From assembly GCF_036884655.1 (NCBI RefSeq), contig NC_088354.1, positions 18,908,001 to 18,972,000 on the forward strand: a stretch of DNA of 64,000 nucleotides. The letters are read 5' to 3'. The DNA comes from Musa acuminata AAA Group (lineage: Eukaryota; Streptophyta; Magnoliopsida; Zingiberales; Musaceae). Below are positions 44,456 through 55,995 of the stretch, one piece after another. The notes beneath the pieces were generated by a model. That model did no database searches, was not told where the DNA came from, and saw only the letters and a program-made list of their open reading frames with translations. Position 1 is the stretch's first letter, and every line of letters begins with the position of its first letter. The position numbers and the translations under genes were made by a program.

Positions 44456-45787
44456 CCTGATATCAGAGCAGCATTCTTGGAATCTCACTGCCCTTCCACA
44501 GCCATCCATCAACCCTCCACAACCACCCAAAGCAATTCCCACAATTGCTTAAAAGATCGTCATCAAATTCTGCCGTCATTTCCACCACCACGGATCATCC
44601 TTTGATCTCCCCGTGAATTGCAACAGGTTCTGGTTTTCTACCTTACTGCTGCTGCAATTTAGTTATCCTTATTTGAAAATCCCAAAAAAATTATTCCTAT
44701 ATTGCTGCATAAACTTTTCGTCATAAAGTTTTTCATCTCTACGACGAAAGATATGTTGCAGAATTCCAACCGTATAGCACCGTCTGTTTGATCTTACTAC
44801 TGTGCTTTTTCTATCCAAATCTCTACGAAATTTTTATGACATCTTTGACATTTTCTAACAGCAGATTTCCTTTGGTTTTGTCAAAAAATTCTTAATATAA
44901 ACCATTGATATTTTACGCCTAATCTGCTATACTTGAAAATCTGCATTGTAAAATTTCAGCCGCATAGCACTGATTGTTTGATCTTGATACTATGTTGTTT
45001 CTATCCAAATCTCTACAAAATTTTTATGATAGCTTTGACACTTCCTAACAGTGGATTTCCATATGATTTCATTAAAAAATTCTCAATATAAACCACTGAT
45101 CTTTTACGTCCAATATGCTATACTTAAAAATCTGTGCTGTAGAAAATTTCAGCCGCATATTGTTGCCTTAACCCATCTATTTGCAATCTTTTTTGAATGA
45201 AATTTCTTATACACTTCATAGATCATCTTGGCTTCCATCTAAGATTGATCTACTAAGAAATTCATATATAAAAACGATTTTGTGTGGCTGCAAATTTTCG
45301 TCATAACCCGCTGAAATTTTTTGACGAGAATTCTACAATCACAACTTGCACCAATTTCCTTGCTGTTATACTGCTGAAATTTTCTTGATTAAATTAGATA
45401 TCCTTGCTGTCATATAAACTGCGATTTTGCTATCAATTCCCTCCTCAATTCTCTCAAGTTTTGGTAGAAATTACATCGAGAAACCATTGTTTCTTCGACG
45501 ACAATTCTACTCTTACAAGACAGCACATACTTGCTGTAACTTCCACTGATTTCTATCAAACCTTTGCTGCCATCTACCACAGATCCAAAACTTTCATCCA
45601 CAGCCCTAAAACTCCACTAAACCACACCTTCAAACTGCATCCAAAATAGCCAAAAAATAAGCCTAAACCGTAGCCTACATCCACCAATCCACCAACCCTT
45701 TCGACCATCACCTCTCTCAACCAATACATACCTTTAACCTGACAACAAAAGAGAGATCTTAACATCACAGATTTGGCGACATATACT
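44456..45787 (+). other. Leader of gypsy B2
   Basis: A T-rich, C-containing leader with imperfect internal repeats (TTTCTATCCAAATCTCTAC at 44,809 and 44,999; GCCGCATA nearby). No gene is seen. It differs completely from the GC-rich leader of element A although the proteins are related. Confidence 0.7.
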
Positions 45788-46981
45788 ATGGCATCTGAGG
45801 AGGTAATCAATGCTAAATTTGAAGCCTTCGAGGTGCGAATGGAGGATAAGATTCGGATGCTCTTTACTGAACTCAGATTGGGCCGACCACTAAGCCCGAA
45901 GAAATCACATCAAGGAGAGAGCTTTGCCCAATCACACCAAGCACGAAGATATGACTTCCAAGAGAGGGGAAGCTCTATGACCAACCCCAAGTATCCATGC
46001 ATGAGAGTGGACTTCCCTAGATGGGAAGAAGGAGACCCAATTGGTTGGATCTCGCGCGCGGAGCGATATTTTCGGTACCATAAAACCGCGGATGCATCTA
46101 TGGTGAAAATTACAGCTATACATCTTGAAGGGGATGCTATACAGTCGTTTGACTGGTTTGAACATACTTATGGAGTCCTTTCATGGTGACAATTCAAAGA
46201 AGGACTGCTGATCTGCTTCAGACCAACCGATTATGAGAATATTGACGGACAACTAGCAAAGATCCGACAAACCTCTACCATTCAAGAGTACCAAACCAGG
46301 TTTAAAAGGTTATCTAATCAAACTCATAATTGGTCTCAAAAACAGCTATTGAGGACCTTCATTGAGGGCTTGAAGCCGGAGATCCGAGAAGAAGTTAAAG
46401 CGCAACAACCGTATACGCTTATGGCAGCCATCTCTTTCGCACGACATTAAGAGGAGCAATTGAACTATGAAGCTCGGAGGACTAGGGTCGCTCTTCAACC
46501 AGTAATATTGAAGCCCTTAACCCCCCCTACTATCGACCAAGTCCCTACACCAAAGAGGTTAACAAGAGAAGAGCTTCGGGAGCGATATGCGAAGGGGTTA
46601 TGTTGGCATTGTGACGAGTCGTGGAGCCGTGAGCATCGCTGTAGTAAAGGGAGACTTCTTATGATTGAACCGATAGAAGAAGAGGTCATTGAACATCCAA
46701 AAGAGAGCCTTGAACATGAAAAAGAAGATGCAGAAGAAGAGCCACAACCGACCGAAGTTACGGTACATACACTAGCTGGCTACTCAAACCCGCAAACGAT
46801 GAAAGTTGGAGGCCTTCTCAAACAACAACTGATCACTGTTCTCATCGACACGGGCAGCACTAATAACTTCCTAAACAGTAAGGTTGCTGTCCATATGAAC
46901 TTACCTATTGAGAATTGCAGCAGGTTTGTCGTTAAGGTCACCAACAGACGGATTTTGAAGTGTGATCATAGGTGCCCGTAG
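45788..46981 (+). pseudogene. gag: gag and protease of gypsy B2, with stops
   Basis: The ATG at 45,788 starts MASEEVINAKFEAFEVRMED. The capsid region reads PRWEEGDPIGWISRAERYF; a TGA at 46,187-46,189 and a TAA near 46,447 break it. One CCHC knuckle, CWHCDESWSREHRC, is at 46,601. The protease site IDTGSTNNFLNS lies at about 46,844, and a TAG at 46,979 ends the frame. The match in layout to element A is close throughout. Confidence 0.88.
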
Positions 46982-48320
46982 GTGAAACTGTTGCTGCAGG
47001 ACCAAGAGATAATTACAGATTTCTTCCTCCTCCCTCTTGATGATTATGAGGCCATACTCAGAATTAAATGGTTGATGACATTAGGTGATATTTCTTGGAA
47101 TTTTATGCAACTAATTATAAAATTTTACAGTAAGAAGAAACAGGTGATACTGCACGGGAAACGTAAGGGCAATGTAACGACGATTTGCACACAACAAATG
47201 GAGAAGGTTTTGCATAAAGCATGCAGCGACTTTTTAGTACAACTTGAGCAGCAAACTAAGGGAGAGCAAACTAAGGAAGAGCCAACAAAATTTGAAGATC
47301 CAAATCTACTTCCTTTGCTTGCTGAATTTTCAGATATATTTGACGAACCGCGCAACCTACCTCTTACCCGTCGGCATGATCATTGTATAACGATTCTTCC
47401 AAGAAAATCTCCAGCAAATGCTCAGCCATATCAGTATCCACATCTCCAGAAGGATGAAATAGAAAGGATTGTAAAAGAGATGCTCAAAACAGGAGTTATT
47501 CGATCATGTTGCAGCCCCTACTCTTCACCGGTGCTCCTCATACGAAAGAAGGATGGAATATGGCGATTATGTGTTGATTACCGAGCTCTCAATGGTATAA
47601 CCATCAAGGATAAATACCCTATTCCAGTAGTAGATGAGTTGCTAAGGGAGCACAAATCTTCAGAAAGCTGGACCTTGGATCCGGGTATCATCAAATACGA
47701 GTATGCGAAGAAGACATACCAAAAACCACCTTTTGAACACACAACAACCACTATGAATTTTTGCTTTCTTCAAAATAAGGTGGAATAACTTGGGCATATC
47801 ATATCAGAGGAAGGTGTGGCAGTAGACCCCTTCAAAATTGGAGCAATGCAAAATTGGCTGACCCCGAGGAACATAAAATTGCTACATGGCTTTCTGGGTT
47901 TAACAGGCTACTACTGCAAGTTTGTGAAAAACTATGGAGAGATTAGTGCACCACTTACTTCCTTTCTGAAAAAAGATGTCTTCCAATGGTCGGACAGAGC
48001 CTCTGCTGCCTTCGACAAACTTAAGGCAGCCATGACGACGACGCCGGTGCTAACAATACCAGATTTCAATCGACCCTTCATTATTGAGGCCGACACATCT
48101 GGAGTCAGAATTGGAGTAATTCTCATGCAAGATGGTCGACCACTCGCATACACTAGCAAGGCATTATCTCCCTCCCATCAAAATAAGTCAACATATGATA
48201 AGGAGATGCTCGCCATTGTGCGTGCAGCAACGAGGTGGAGACCCTACTTGATTGGTCGACGATTTCAAATTAAAACCGATCATAAAAGCCTCAAGTACTT
48301 TTTGGAGCGAAAGATATCAT
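46982..48320 (+). pseudogene. pol: RT and RNase H of gypsy B2, RT catalytic loop deleted
   Basis: RT begins normally ([20 protein letters not shown] near 47,520; [20 protein letters not shown] near 47,577). After VDELL a small deletion shifts the frame ([20 protein letters not shown]). Near 47,760 the sequence jumps to FLQNKVE, omitting the region that holds FFDDILIYS in element A. A TAA follows at 47,786, then RNase H is open to 48,340 (PDFNRPFIIEADTSGV; TDHKSLKYFLERK). The Sirevirus enters at 48,321. Confidence 0.9.
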
Positions 48321-48840
48321 TGTTGAATCTCGGATTTTGATGATGAAGTCAATTGTCATTTGTTGTCTAATCTATGTGTTGAGATAAGTGTGCAGGATTA
48401 ACTACGATGAAAGATAGACAAGCAGCAGGAGTTGCGCCGGAGTCAAGTTCATGATCACGTTGGGAGTTCGAGAGTTCGACGGAAGTTCGGACGGTCGTCG
48501 GAGGTTCTGCGAGAACAGATCCGAGAAGTCCAGAAGCTTGCCAAGCGAAGCTCGTCGGAACTTGCCAAGTGGATCGTCACAAAGTCCAGGAGTTTGCCGG
48601 AAGTCCGCAGGAGCATCACCGAGGGTTCATCGGATGATCGATGGAAGTTCGCCGGAAACTCGCCGGAAGGAGCGATTGACGCACCGAAGCAAAGCTGCAG
48701 AAGTTGTCTTAGATTTAATCGTAGTTAGCACGATGATTAAGTTGGAAAATGGGAGGTGATCCCATTGGCTTAATCTTGGGGCAATTGGGCCCCTGAAAGA
48801 TTGAAATTGGGTCGAATGGAATGAACCATTCGGACCCTGA

Positions 48841-49200
48841 TTGCACCAGGAGGTGCAACCGCCCAGGCCAGGAGGTGGCACCGCCTGGGCTAGGCCTCCC
48901 AGCGAGACTGGGCGGTGCAACCTCCCCAGCCGGGAGGTGGCACCGCTTGAGCTCAGTCTTCGAGCTAGACTGGGCGGTGCAACCTCCCTGGCAGAGAGGT
49001 GGCACCGCCTGAGCTCAGTCTTCGAGCTAGACTGGGCGGTGCAACCTCCCTGGCAGAGAGGTGGCACCGCCTGAGCTCAGTCTTCGAGCTAGACTGGGCG
49101 GTGCAACCTCCCTGGCAGAGAGGTAGCACCGCCTGAGCTCGGTCTTCGAGCTCTGCCAGGCGGTGCAACCTCTCCAGTCAAGAGGTGCAACCGCCTGATC
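48841..49200 (+). repeat. 62-bp tandem array of GC-rich palindromes in the Sirevirus 5' LTR U3
   Basis: Units start near 48,906, 48,968, 49,030 and 49,092, each containing GGGCGGTGCAACCTCC and GAGGTGGCACCGCCTGAGC (arms GGCGGT/ACCGCC type). Partial units flank them. The array lies upstream of the TATA box. The counterpart in the 3' LTR is about 56,516-56,875. Confidence 0.92.
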
Positions 49201-49978
49201 CCGGAATTCCGGGATTTAATCGTTTTGAGCTCCAAATTTAAATTGGGTTGGGGCCTATAAATTCCCCATCCATTCAACACTGAAAAGATACAGACCTACA
49301 CCGAAATCTTGATCTTTTCTGTGATTCTAAGAGCTCAAAAGTGATTGTAAAGCCTTTAAGTCTCCTCCTTCTGTTCTTCAAGTTTTCAGTTGTAAAGTGA
49401 GGAGAGAAAGGTCTGTAAAGGTTGTCTCCTGAGCCTGTCAAAAGGAGAGAAACTGTAAAAGGGCAGTTTGGCCTTCACCCATTGAAGGAAGGCCCCTAGT
49501 TGACGTCGGCAACCTCGTCGGTGGAGGAAGCCAAAAGTGGAGTAGGTCAGGACTGACCGAACCACTCTAAATCTCTGGTTTGCGTTTATCTTTGAGCACT
49601 TTATCTTTACTGCAAACCTCCTCCACTACTACTGCTCTCTGCGCTTTCACGAACAAGTTCTAAGTGCTGTTCTTCCGAATCTGCATTCAGACGTAAAGTC
49701 GTGTTTTAGTACATTACAGTTACGTTTTGATTCTGCAGAACTGTCCTCTGTGCTTTTGCAAACGAGTTTCTTTGCAGTTTACACTTACAGTTTGATTCTA
49801 TTTATAACTGCAAACTGTCTTTTGCAATTTTACGAACGAGTTTCAACATTTAGACGTAAAACTGCATTTAGACGTAAATCGGCTTTCCTCGCACAATCGT
49901 CAGATTTCAGTTTACGTTTACGTCTTGATTTCAACTGCATACTGCCCTCTGCGAATATACAAACGAGTTTCAAAGTTC

Positions 49979-50330
49979 AGACGTAAATCTGCGTCTAAGA
50001 CGTAAATCTGCGTGTAAGACGTAAATCTGTGTGTAAGACGTAAATCTGCGTTTAGACGTAAATCTGCGTTTAGACGCAAATCTGCGTTTAGACGTAAATC
50101 TGTTTTTTGCAGATTACCTTTTGAGCTGTACAACAACAGCACATTGTCTTTATACTTCTGCTCAATCTGTGCTTAGACGCAATCTGCGTTTAGACGCAAT
50201 CTGCGCTTAGACGCAATCTGCGCTAAGACGCAAATTGCGCTTAGACGCAATCTGAGTTTAGACGCAATCTGCATTTAGACGCTAACTGCGTTTAGATGCT
50301 AACTGCGCTTAAACGTAAACTGCACTTAAT
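49979..50330 (+). repeat. Two short-unit arrays near the end of the Sirevirus 5' LTR
   Basis: GACGTAAATCTGCGTTTA-type units (18-20 bp) at 49,979-50,105, seven copies, and TTAGACGCAATCTGCG-type units (about 17 bp) at 50,163-50,320. The 3' LTR (57,655-57,765; 57,830-57,980) has one unit fewer in the first array. Confidence 0.92.
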
Positions 50331-50514
50331 CATAAGTAATCTTAGAATCGGTTTTTGCATCAAAATAGTCTTTGTCGAACGAACGCAGCCTTCGCTTTTT
50401 AATCGCTGAAAAATATCCGCTGCACTAATTCACCCCCCCCCTCTTAGTGCTCTCGATCCTAACAATTGGTATCAGAGCCCGGTTAACTCTCAAAAGGATT
50501 AAAACCCAAGAGAG

Positions 50515-52098
50515 ATGGCTTACGCCGGAAACCAAGAGGGTCATTCTATTACACGTCCACCCATGTTTAATGGGACGGACTACACCTACTGGAAGACCCG
50601 AATGAGGATCTTTCTTATTTCTATGGATTTTGAACTGTGGAATCTTGTCGAAAATGGTTTTTCAAAGTCTTCTCTTCCAATGATCGATTGGAATGATTTG
50701 GAAAAGAAGGCTTTCGCTCTAAATGCAAAGGCTATGAATGCCTTATTTTGTGCACTTGATAAAAACGAGTTTAACCGTGTTTCAACTTGTGAAACTGGAT
50801 TCGATATTTGGCACACACTCGAAGTGACCCATGAGGGCACAAGTAGAGTAAAAGAGTCAAAAATCAATTTGCTGTTACACTCCTTCGAACTTTTTCGGAT
50901 GAAACCGAGTGAAACCATTGGCGACATGTTTACCCGTTTCACGGATGTCGTCAACGGTCTAAAAGGACTCGGAAAGAGCTTTTCGGATTTTGAGCTTGTT
51001 AATAAGATACTAAGATCCCTTCCTAAGAGTTGGGATCCTAAAGTCACCGCTATTCAAGAGGCAAAAGATCTGCGAAATTTCCCTCTTGAAGAACTAATCG
51101 GGTCATTAATGACCTACGAAATGACTTGTAAAGCTCATGAAGAGCAAGAAGACATCCTTCCAAAGAACAGGAAGGATATGGCACTCAAAACTTCAGAATG
51201 CCACTTGAGAGAAAACTCAAGTGATGAGGACTGTGATGATGACTTGGCACTTCTAACAAGAAAGTTTAAAAAGTTCTTTAAAAGAAACAAGTTTAAGAAT
51301 GATGCAAAAAATAAACTTGAACCCAAAAAGGACCAAGTAATCTGCTATGAATGCAAAAAGCCGGGACACTACAAGAGTGACTGTCCCCAAGTCAAGAAAA
51401 GAACAACAAAGAAGAAGGCGCTCCAAGCAACATGGGATGATTCAAGCGCATATGAGGAAGAGGAGTCCAACACCGAGCAAGTTGCTCATTACGCCTTAAT
51501 GGCTATCGGAGAGGAGGTAACGGATTCATTAAATGCTGATTTATCTTTCGATGAATTATTAAATGCTTTCAATGACTTATTTGACGAATGCAAGAGTATA
51601 AGTAGAAAATATAAATTGCTGAAAAAGGTGCATGATAGTCTTACTTGTGAGTTTGATAAGTTAAAAGTCGAACATCATGATAGTTTAAATTCATGTATCA
51701 AATGTCATGATTTAGAAACTTTACAAAAAGAAAACCTGCTACTCAAGGATACCTTGAAGAAATTCGAGGTTGGTAGCAAGTCGTTGAACATGATCCTTGC
51801 AAACAAGGGTCACGTTCCAAAAAGGAGCGGAATTGGATTTGTGAGAAGTCCTCACCAAAATCCAACCTCCTTCATAAAAAGCTCCATCTTACATGTTCAA
51901 CACCAAACCAAGTGCAACTTTTGTTGCAAATCTGGACATAGGACACATTGTTGTCCATTCAAGAAAATAAGTCCAAACAAACTGATTTGGGTTCCTAAAG
52001 GAACCATGATAAACTCGATGCAACAAGATAGAAAATGTAGATCTATTTATGAGGCACCCAAAAGCAAATGGGTACCTAAACATCATCCTTTCTTGTAG
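50515..52098 (+). CDS. gag: Sirevirus Gag, 527 aa
   Basis: The ATG at 50,515 lies 48 bases after the primer site; TAG is at 52,096-52,098. The N-terminal half is a copia Gag region (PPMFNGTDYTYWKTRMRIFL; EVTHEGTSRVKESKINLL; FTRFTDVVNGLKGLGKSF). An acidic stretch (SSDEDCDDDLALL, about 240) and a basic one lead to a CCHC knuckle, CYECKKPGHYKSDC (277-290). A helical, coiled-coil-like part follows (about 360-435, e.g. LETLQKENLLLKDTLKKFEVG), and then a second CCHC knuckle, CNFCCKSGHRTHCC (467-480). It forms the particle and packages RNA. The frame is intact. Unusually, the in-frame TAG lies between Gag and the protease in an otherwise continuous frame; it may be an inactivating change or a readthrough point. 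Confidence 0.93.
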   Translation: MAYAGNQEGHSITRPPMFNGTDYTYWKTRMRIFLISMDFELWNLVENGFSKSSLPMIDWNDLEKKAFALNAKAMNALFCALDKNEFNRVSTCETGFDIWHTLEVTHEGTSRVKESKINLLLHSFELFRMKPSETIGDMFTRFTDVVNGLKGLGKSFSDFELVNKILRSLPKSWDPKVTAIQEAKDLRNFPLEELIGSLMTYEMTCKAHEEQEDILPKNRKDMALKTSECHLRENSSDEDCDDDLALLTRKFKKFFKRNKFKNDAKNKLEPKKDQVICYECKKPGHYKSDCPQVKKRTTKKKALQATWDDSSAYEEEESNTEQVAHYALMAIGEEVTDSLNADLSFDELLNAFNDLFDECKSISRKYKLLKKVHDSLTCEFDKLKVEHHDSLNSCIKCHDLETLQKENLLLKDTLKKFEVGSKSLNMILANKGHVPKRSGIGFVRSPHQNPTSFIKSSILHVQHQTKCNFCCKSGHRTHCCPFKKISPNKLIWVPKGTMINSMQQDRKCRSIYEAPKSKWVPKHHPFL

Positions 52099-55000
52099 AA
52101 AACTAAACCATCGCAAGCTAGGAGCAAGAGATGGTACCTTGATAGTGGATGCTCAAGGCATATGACCGGAGATCCATCTCAATTCTCTAAGCTCACTAGC
52201 ATAGACGAAGGATATGTCACCTTCGGAGACAACAACAAGGGTAAAATCATTGGCAAAGGAACCATAGGTAACAAATCCAACTTCTCTATTGAAGATGTTT
52301 TGCTAGTTGATGGTTTAAAACATAACCTCTTGAGCATTAGTCAATTATGTGATAAAGGATATATTATAAGATTTGAATCTAATGCTTGCATCATTGAAAA
52401 ACCACACAAAAATATATCTATGATTGCATTGAAACAAAATAACGTATACACTATTGACATCAATGATTTGTGTAATGAAATGTGTTTTTCTGCCTTAAAT
52501 GAGGATGCTTGGATATGGCATAGAAGATTAGGTCATGCTAGCATGAAACTGATCACTCAAATATCATCCAAAGAACTTGTAAGAGGAATTCCTCATATCA
52601 AGTTCATCAAGGATAATGTATGTGATGCCTGCCAATTAGGTAAACAAATTAAGAGCAGCTTCAAATCTAAAAATCAAATAAGCACCTCTAGGCCCTTACA
52701 ATTGATCCATATGGACTTGTTCGGACCAATCTCCACATCGAGTCTAGGAGGTAGCAAATACGCCTTTGTCATTGTTGATGACTATAGCAGATATACATGG
52801 ACCTACTTCTTAAGACAGAAAAATGAATGCTTTAAATGCTTTACCAAGTTTTGTAAACTTGTTCAAAATGAGAAGGGTTCTATGATTTCGTCAATTAGAA
52901 GTGATCATGGTGGAGAATTTCAAAACCATGACTTCCAAGAATTCTGTGAACTCAATGGATACAACCATAATTTCTCTACTCCAAGAAATCCTCAACAAAA
53001 TGGGGTTGTAGAAAGAAAAAATCGAAATTTACAAGAAATGGCAAGAACCATGTTGAATGAACATAGCCTACCCAAATATCTTTGGGCCGAAGCCGTAAAC
53101 ACTGCATGTTATATTTTAAATAGAGTACTAGTAAGACCCTTACTCACCAAAACTCCTTATGAGTTATGGAATAACAAAAAACCCAATGTTTCATATTTTA
53201 AAGTCTTTGGGTGTAAGTGTTTTATCTTAAATGAAAAGGATAACTTAGGAAAATTTGATGCTAAATCCGATGAAGGAATCTTTCTTGGTTATTCTTCGGT
53301 TTCTAAAGCTTTTCGTATCTTCAATAAAAGAACTTTAATTATTGAAGAATCCATTCATGTTGTTTTTAATGAGATTTTCGAAACTAAGAAAAATGATCTT
53401 GATGATGATGTTAATTTTGATTCCTTAAATTTAAATGAAACCCCTTCTCTAACTAGCAACTTGGATGCATCCACTTCCGAAACATCCTTACCCAAGGATT
53501 GGAAGTATGTAGATGCTCATCCTAAGGAGCTAATATTAGGAGACACATCAAAGGGGGTTCAAACACGATCTTCTTTTAAAAATTTTTGTGCCAACGCCGC
53601 CTTTCTCTCCCAAATTGAACCCAAATGTGTTGATGAAGCCATGAAAGATGATTCATGGATTATCGCAATGCAAGATGAATTGAATCAATTTGAGAGAAAT
53701 GAGGTGTGGACGCTTGTTCCTAGGCCAAATGACCATTTAGTTATTGGTACTAAATGGGTCTTTAGAAACAAGCAAGATGAAAATGGTATCGTGGTTAGAA
53801 ACAAGGCTAGATTAGTGGCCAAAGGTTTCAACCAAGAAGAAGGTATCGATTACGAAGAAACCTTCGCACCTGTGGCTCGATTGGAAGCCATAAGGATGCT
53901 CCTTGCCTACGCTAGTTGTAATAATTTTAAGTTATTTCAAATGGATGTTAAAAGCGCTTTTCTAAATGGTTTTATTTCTGAAGAAGTTTATGTTGAACAA
54001 CCTCCTGGATTTGAAAATAATAGCCTCCCTAATCATGTGTTTAGATTAACTAAAGCTCTCTATGGTTTAAAACAAGCCCCAAGGGCTTGGTATGAGAGAC
54101 TTAGTTCTTTTCTCATTGAAAATAATTTCATAAAAGGCAAGGTTGATACTACATTGTTTATCAAGAATTTTGAAAATAATTTTCTCATTGTTCAGATTTA
54201 TGTTGATGATATCATCTTTGGCTCTACAAATGAATCTCTATGTGAATCTTTTGCTAAAACTATGAGTCTTGAATTCGAAATGAGCTTAATGGGAGAATTA
54301 ACATTCTTCTTAGGCTTACAAATCAAACAACTAAGCAATGGCATCTTTATTAGTCAAACTAAATATGCCATGAATTTATTAAAAAGGTTTAATATGAACA
54401 ACTCAAAGGCTAGTAACACTCCTATGAGCACCTCCACTAAGTTAGAAACTGATGAAAGTGGAGAAAGCTTTGATCAAAAAACTTATAGGGGTATGATAGG
54501 AAGTTTACTTTACCTCACTGCAACCAGACCAGACATCATGTTCAGTGTAGGACTTTGTGCTAGATTTCAATCAAACCCTAAGATATCTCATCTCAAAGCA
54601 GTTAAAAGAATATTTAGATATCTTAATGGTACCACAAATCTAGGATTATGGTACCCAAAATCAGAGAATTTTGAGTTAATTGCTTATGCTGATGCTGACT
54701 TTGCTGGCTGTAGATTAGATAGAAAAAGCACATCAGGATCATGTCAATTTTTAGGACATGCCCTTGTTTCCTGGTCATCAAAGAAACAAAACTCGGTTGC
54801 ACTATCAACAACCGAAGCTGAATATATTGCAGCAAGTGCATGCTGTGCACAAGTTGTATGGATGAAAAATACCTTAGAAGATTATAAAGTTCATCTCAAA
54901 AATATTCCAATTAAATGTGATAACACAAGTGCAATATGCTTAACCAAGAATCCTATACAACACTCAAGAACAAAACATATTGATATCAGACATCACTTTA

Positions 55001-55149
55001 TACGAGATCATGTCACCAATCATGACGTAACCATAGAGTTCATTGATACTAAATATCAACTAGCTGACATTTTTACAAAACCTCTAAGTGAAAAACAATT
55101 TGACTTCATTAGAAGAGAATTAGGAATGTTGATATGTCCGAATACTTAA
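52099..55149 (+). CDS. pol: Sirevirus Pol: protease, integrase, RT, RNase H (continuous frame after TAG)
   Basis: It is in the same frame as gag with no further stop to TAA at 55,147. The protease active site [11 protein letters not shown] starts at 52,138, before the first ATG (52,162), so a start at that ATG would lose it. Counting from that ATG: GAG-pre-integrase WHRRLGH (about 118) with CDACQLGK; integrase D-D-E segments LIHMDLFGP (about 180), IRSDHGGEF (about 247), [10 protein letters not shown] (about 275); RT from TKWVFRNK (about 530) with [10 protein letters not shown] and YVDD at 680-683; RNase H with [10 protein letters not shown] (about 840), [10 protein letters not shown] and [10 protein letters not shown]. 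All catalytic residues I look for are present. This could be the protein source for the pol-less relatives if the TAG is bypassed. Confidence 0.94.
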   Translation, partial: KTKPSQARSKRWYLDSGCSRHMTGDPSQFSKLTSIDEGYVTFGDNNKGKIIGKGTIGNKSNFSIEDVLLVDGLKHNLLSISQLCDKGYIIRFESNACIIEKPHKNISMIALKQNNVYTIDINDLCNEMCFSALNEDAWIWHRRLGHASMKLITQISSKELVRGIPHIKFIKDNVCDACQLGKQIKSSFKSKNQISTSRPLQLIHMDLFGPISTSSLGGSKYAFVIVDDYSRYTWTYFLRQKNECFKCFTKFCKLVQNEKGSMISSIRSDHGGEFQNHDFQEFCELNGYNHNFSTPRNPQQNGVVERKNRNLQEMARTMLNEHSLPKYLWAEAVNTACYILNRVLVRPLLTKTPYELWNNKKPNVSYFKVFGCKCFILNEKDNLGKFDAKSDEGIFLGYSSVSKAFRIFNKRTLIIEESIHVVFNEIFETKKNDLDDDVNFDSLNLNETPSLTSNLDASTSETSLPKDWKYVDAHPKELILGDTSKGVQTRSSFKNFCANAAFLSQIEPKCVDEAMKDDSWIIAMQDELNQFERNEVWTLVPRPNDHLVIGTKWVFRNKQDENGIVVRNKARLVAKGFNQEEGIDYEETFAPVARLEAIRMLLAYASCNNFKLFQMDVKSAFLNGFISEEVYVEQPPGFENNSLPNHVFRLTKALYGLKQAPRAWYERLSSFLIENNFIKGKVDTTLFIKNFENNFLIVQIYVDDIIFGSTNESLCESFAKTMSLEFEMSLMGELTFFLGLQIKQLSNGIFISQTKYAMNLLKRFNMNNSKASNTPMSTSTKLETDESGESFDQKTYRGMIGSLLYLTATRPDIMFSVGLCARFQSNPKISHLKAVKRIFRYLNGTTNLGLWYPKSENFELIAYADADFAGCRLDRKSTSGSCQFLGHALVSWSSKKQNSVALSTTEAEYIAASACCAQVVWMKNTLEDYKVHLKNIPIKCDNTSAICLTKNPIQHSRTKHIDIRHHFIRDHVTNHDVTIEFIDTKYQLADIFTKPLSEKQFDFIRRELGMLICPNT

Positions 55150-55995
55150 ATTTGTTAAAATTATTTTTCGGACTATATTGTATGATCAAATCACTTGATT
55201 GCCATGTCTCTATGATTATATGCAACAAAATCTTCTCCGAATGCATCTTATTTTTCGAATGCTATGAACCAGATTTTTCGAATGCATCAGATACACTTTC
55301 ATGAAAAATAAGTATCTGAAATAGATTTGATGAAGTGATTCATGTGTATGTATTCCATCCTGCAAAATCTTTACATGGACAATGGATTATAACACAAAGG
55401 GGAAGAAGTATTTAGAGCAATCTATGTGAAATTCCTCTATAAGCTTGCTTTGATTAATTTCCTGGTATCATGATTATTATGCTTTTTGTTGATGACAAAG
55501 GGGGAGATATATATATGAATTGATAAACACTGCCATACTATAAGTGATGCTATAAACACTGCTATGATTATGCCATCCTTGCATCACCAAGAGATACAAA
55601 AACATGTGCTAAAGTTTGCATTATGCCCTGAGTTGATATGTTATCATGTGAAGAAAATGCAAAAACTTACTAGTATATTTCAAATGTATGCATCATGTAA
55701 TAGTGCTTCACAGCTTTATATGATAATGTTCATACTACATGATGAATGGTTACAAACACAATCATACAAATCTGATGATGTATGTCAAGCCCTGACATCA
55801 TCTTTGAAGAGATACATCATGATGAGTATCATGATGGGAGTATTGATAAGTTTAACTGATCTAACTTATCAATACGTCACTTGAATTCTTAGGTCTTGAA
55901 TTCAAGGTTGACTTATCTCAACTATGGCATATAGACAGGGGGAGTTAAGGATAACTCCATTATCAATTGATTGTCATCATCAAAAAGGGGGAGAT
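55150..55995 (+). other. Sirevirus 3' noncoding region with three stem-loops and several polypurine tracts
   Basis: Purine tracts lie at 55,497-55,507 (AAAGGGGGAGA), 55,937-55,944 and 55,982-55,994 (AAAAAGGGGGAGA, the one next to the LTR). Stem-loops: 55,840-55,875 (perfect 13-bp stem, 10-nt loop), 55,880-55,906 (9-bp stem, 9-nt loop), 55,941-55,958 (7-bp stem, 4-nt loop). A 106-residue frame at 55,564-55,884 has no recognisable domain and overlaps the first hairpin. Confidence 0.8.

Larger units (their letters stand above)
48321..50464 (+). repeat. 5' LTR of the Sirevirus
   Basis: TGTTGAATCTCGGATTTTG to GATCCTAACA. TATA box at about 49,256 (GGCCTATAAATTCCCC). It contains two repeat arrays listed separately. 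Confidence 0.96.

Noticed and set aside
48627..49280. Several overlapping open frames on both strands in the Sirevirus LTR (also 56,302-56,955)
   Set aside because: They are readings of the 62-bp GC-rich palindromic array in all frames and have no domain; they appear in both LTRs only because the LTRs are copies.
48841..50330. CRISPR-like regularly spaced repeats
   Set aside because: Units are contiguous tandem repeats inside LTRs of a plant retrotransposon, with no unique spacers and no cas genes.
55564..55884. 106-residue frame after Sirevirus pol as an envelope-like gene
   Set aside because: No signal peptide, membrane segment or known domain, far too short, and it overlaps a conserved hairpin.
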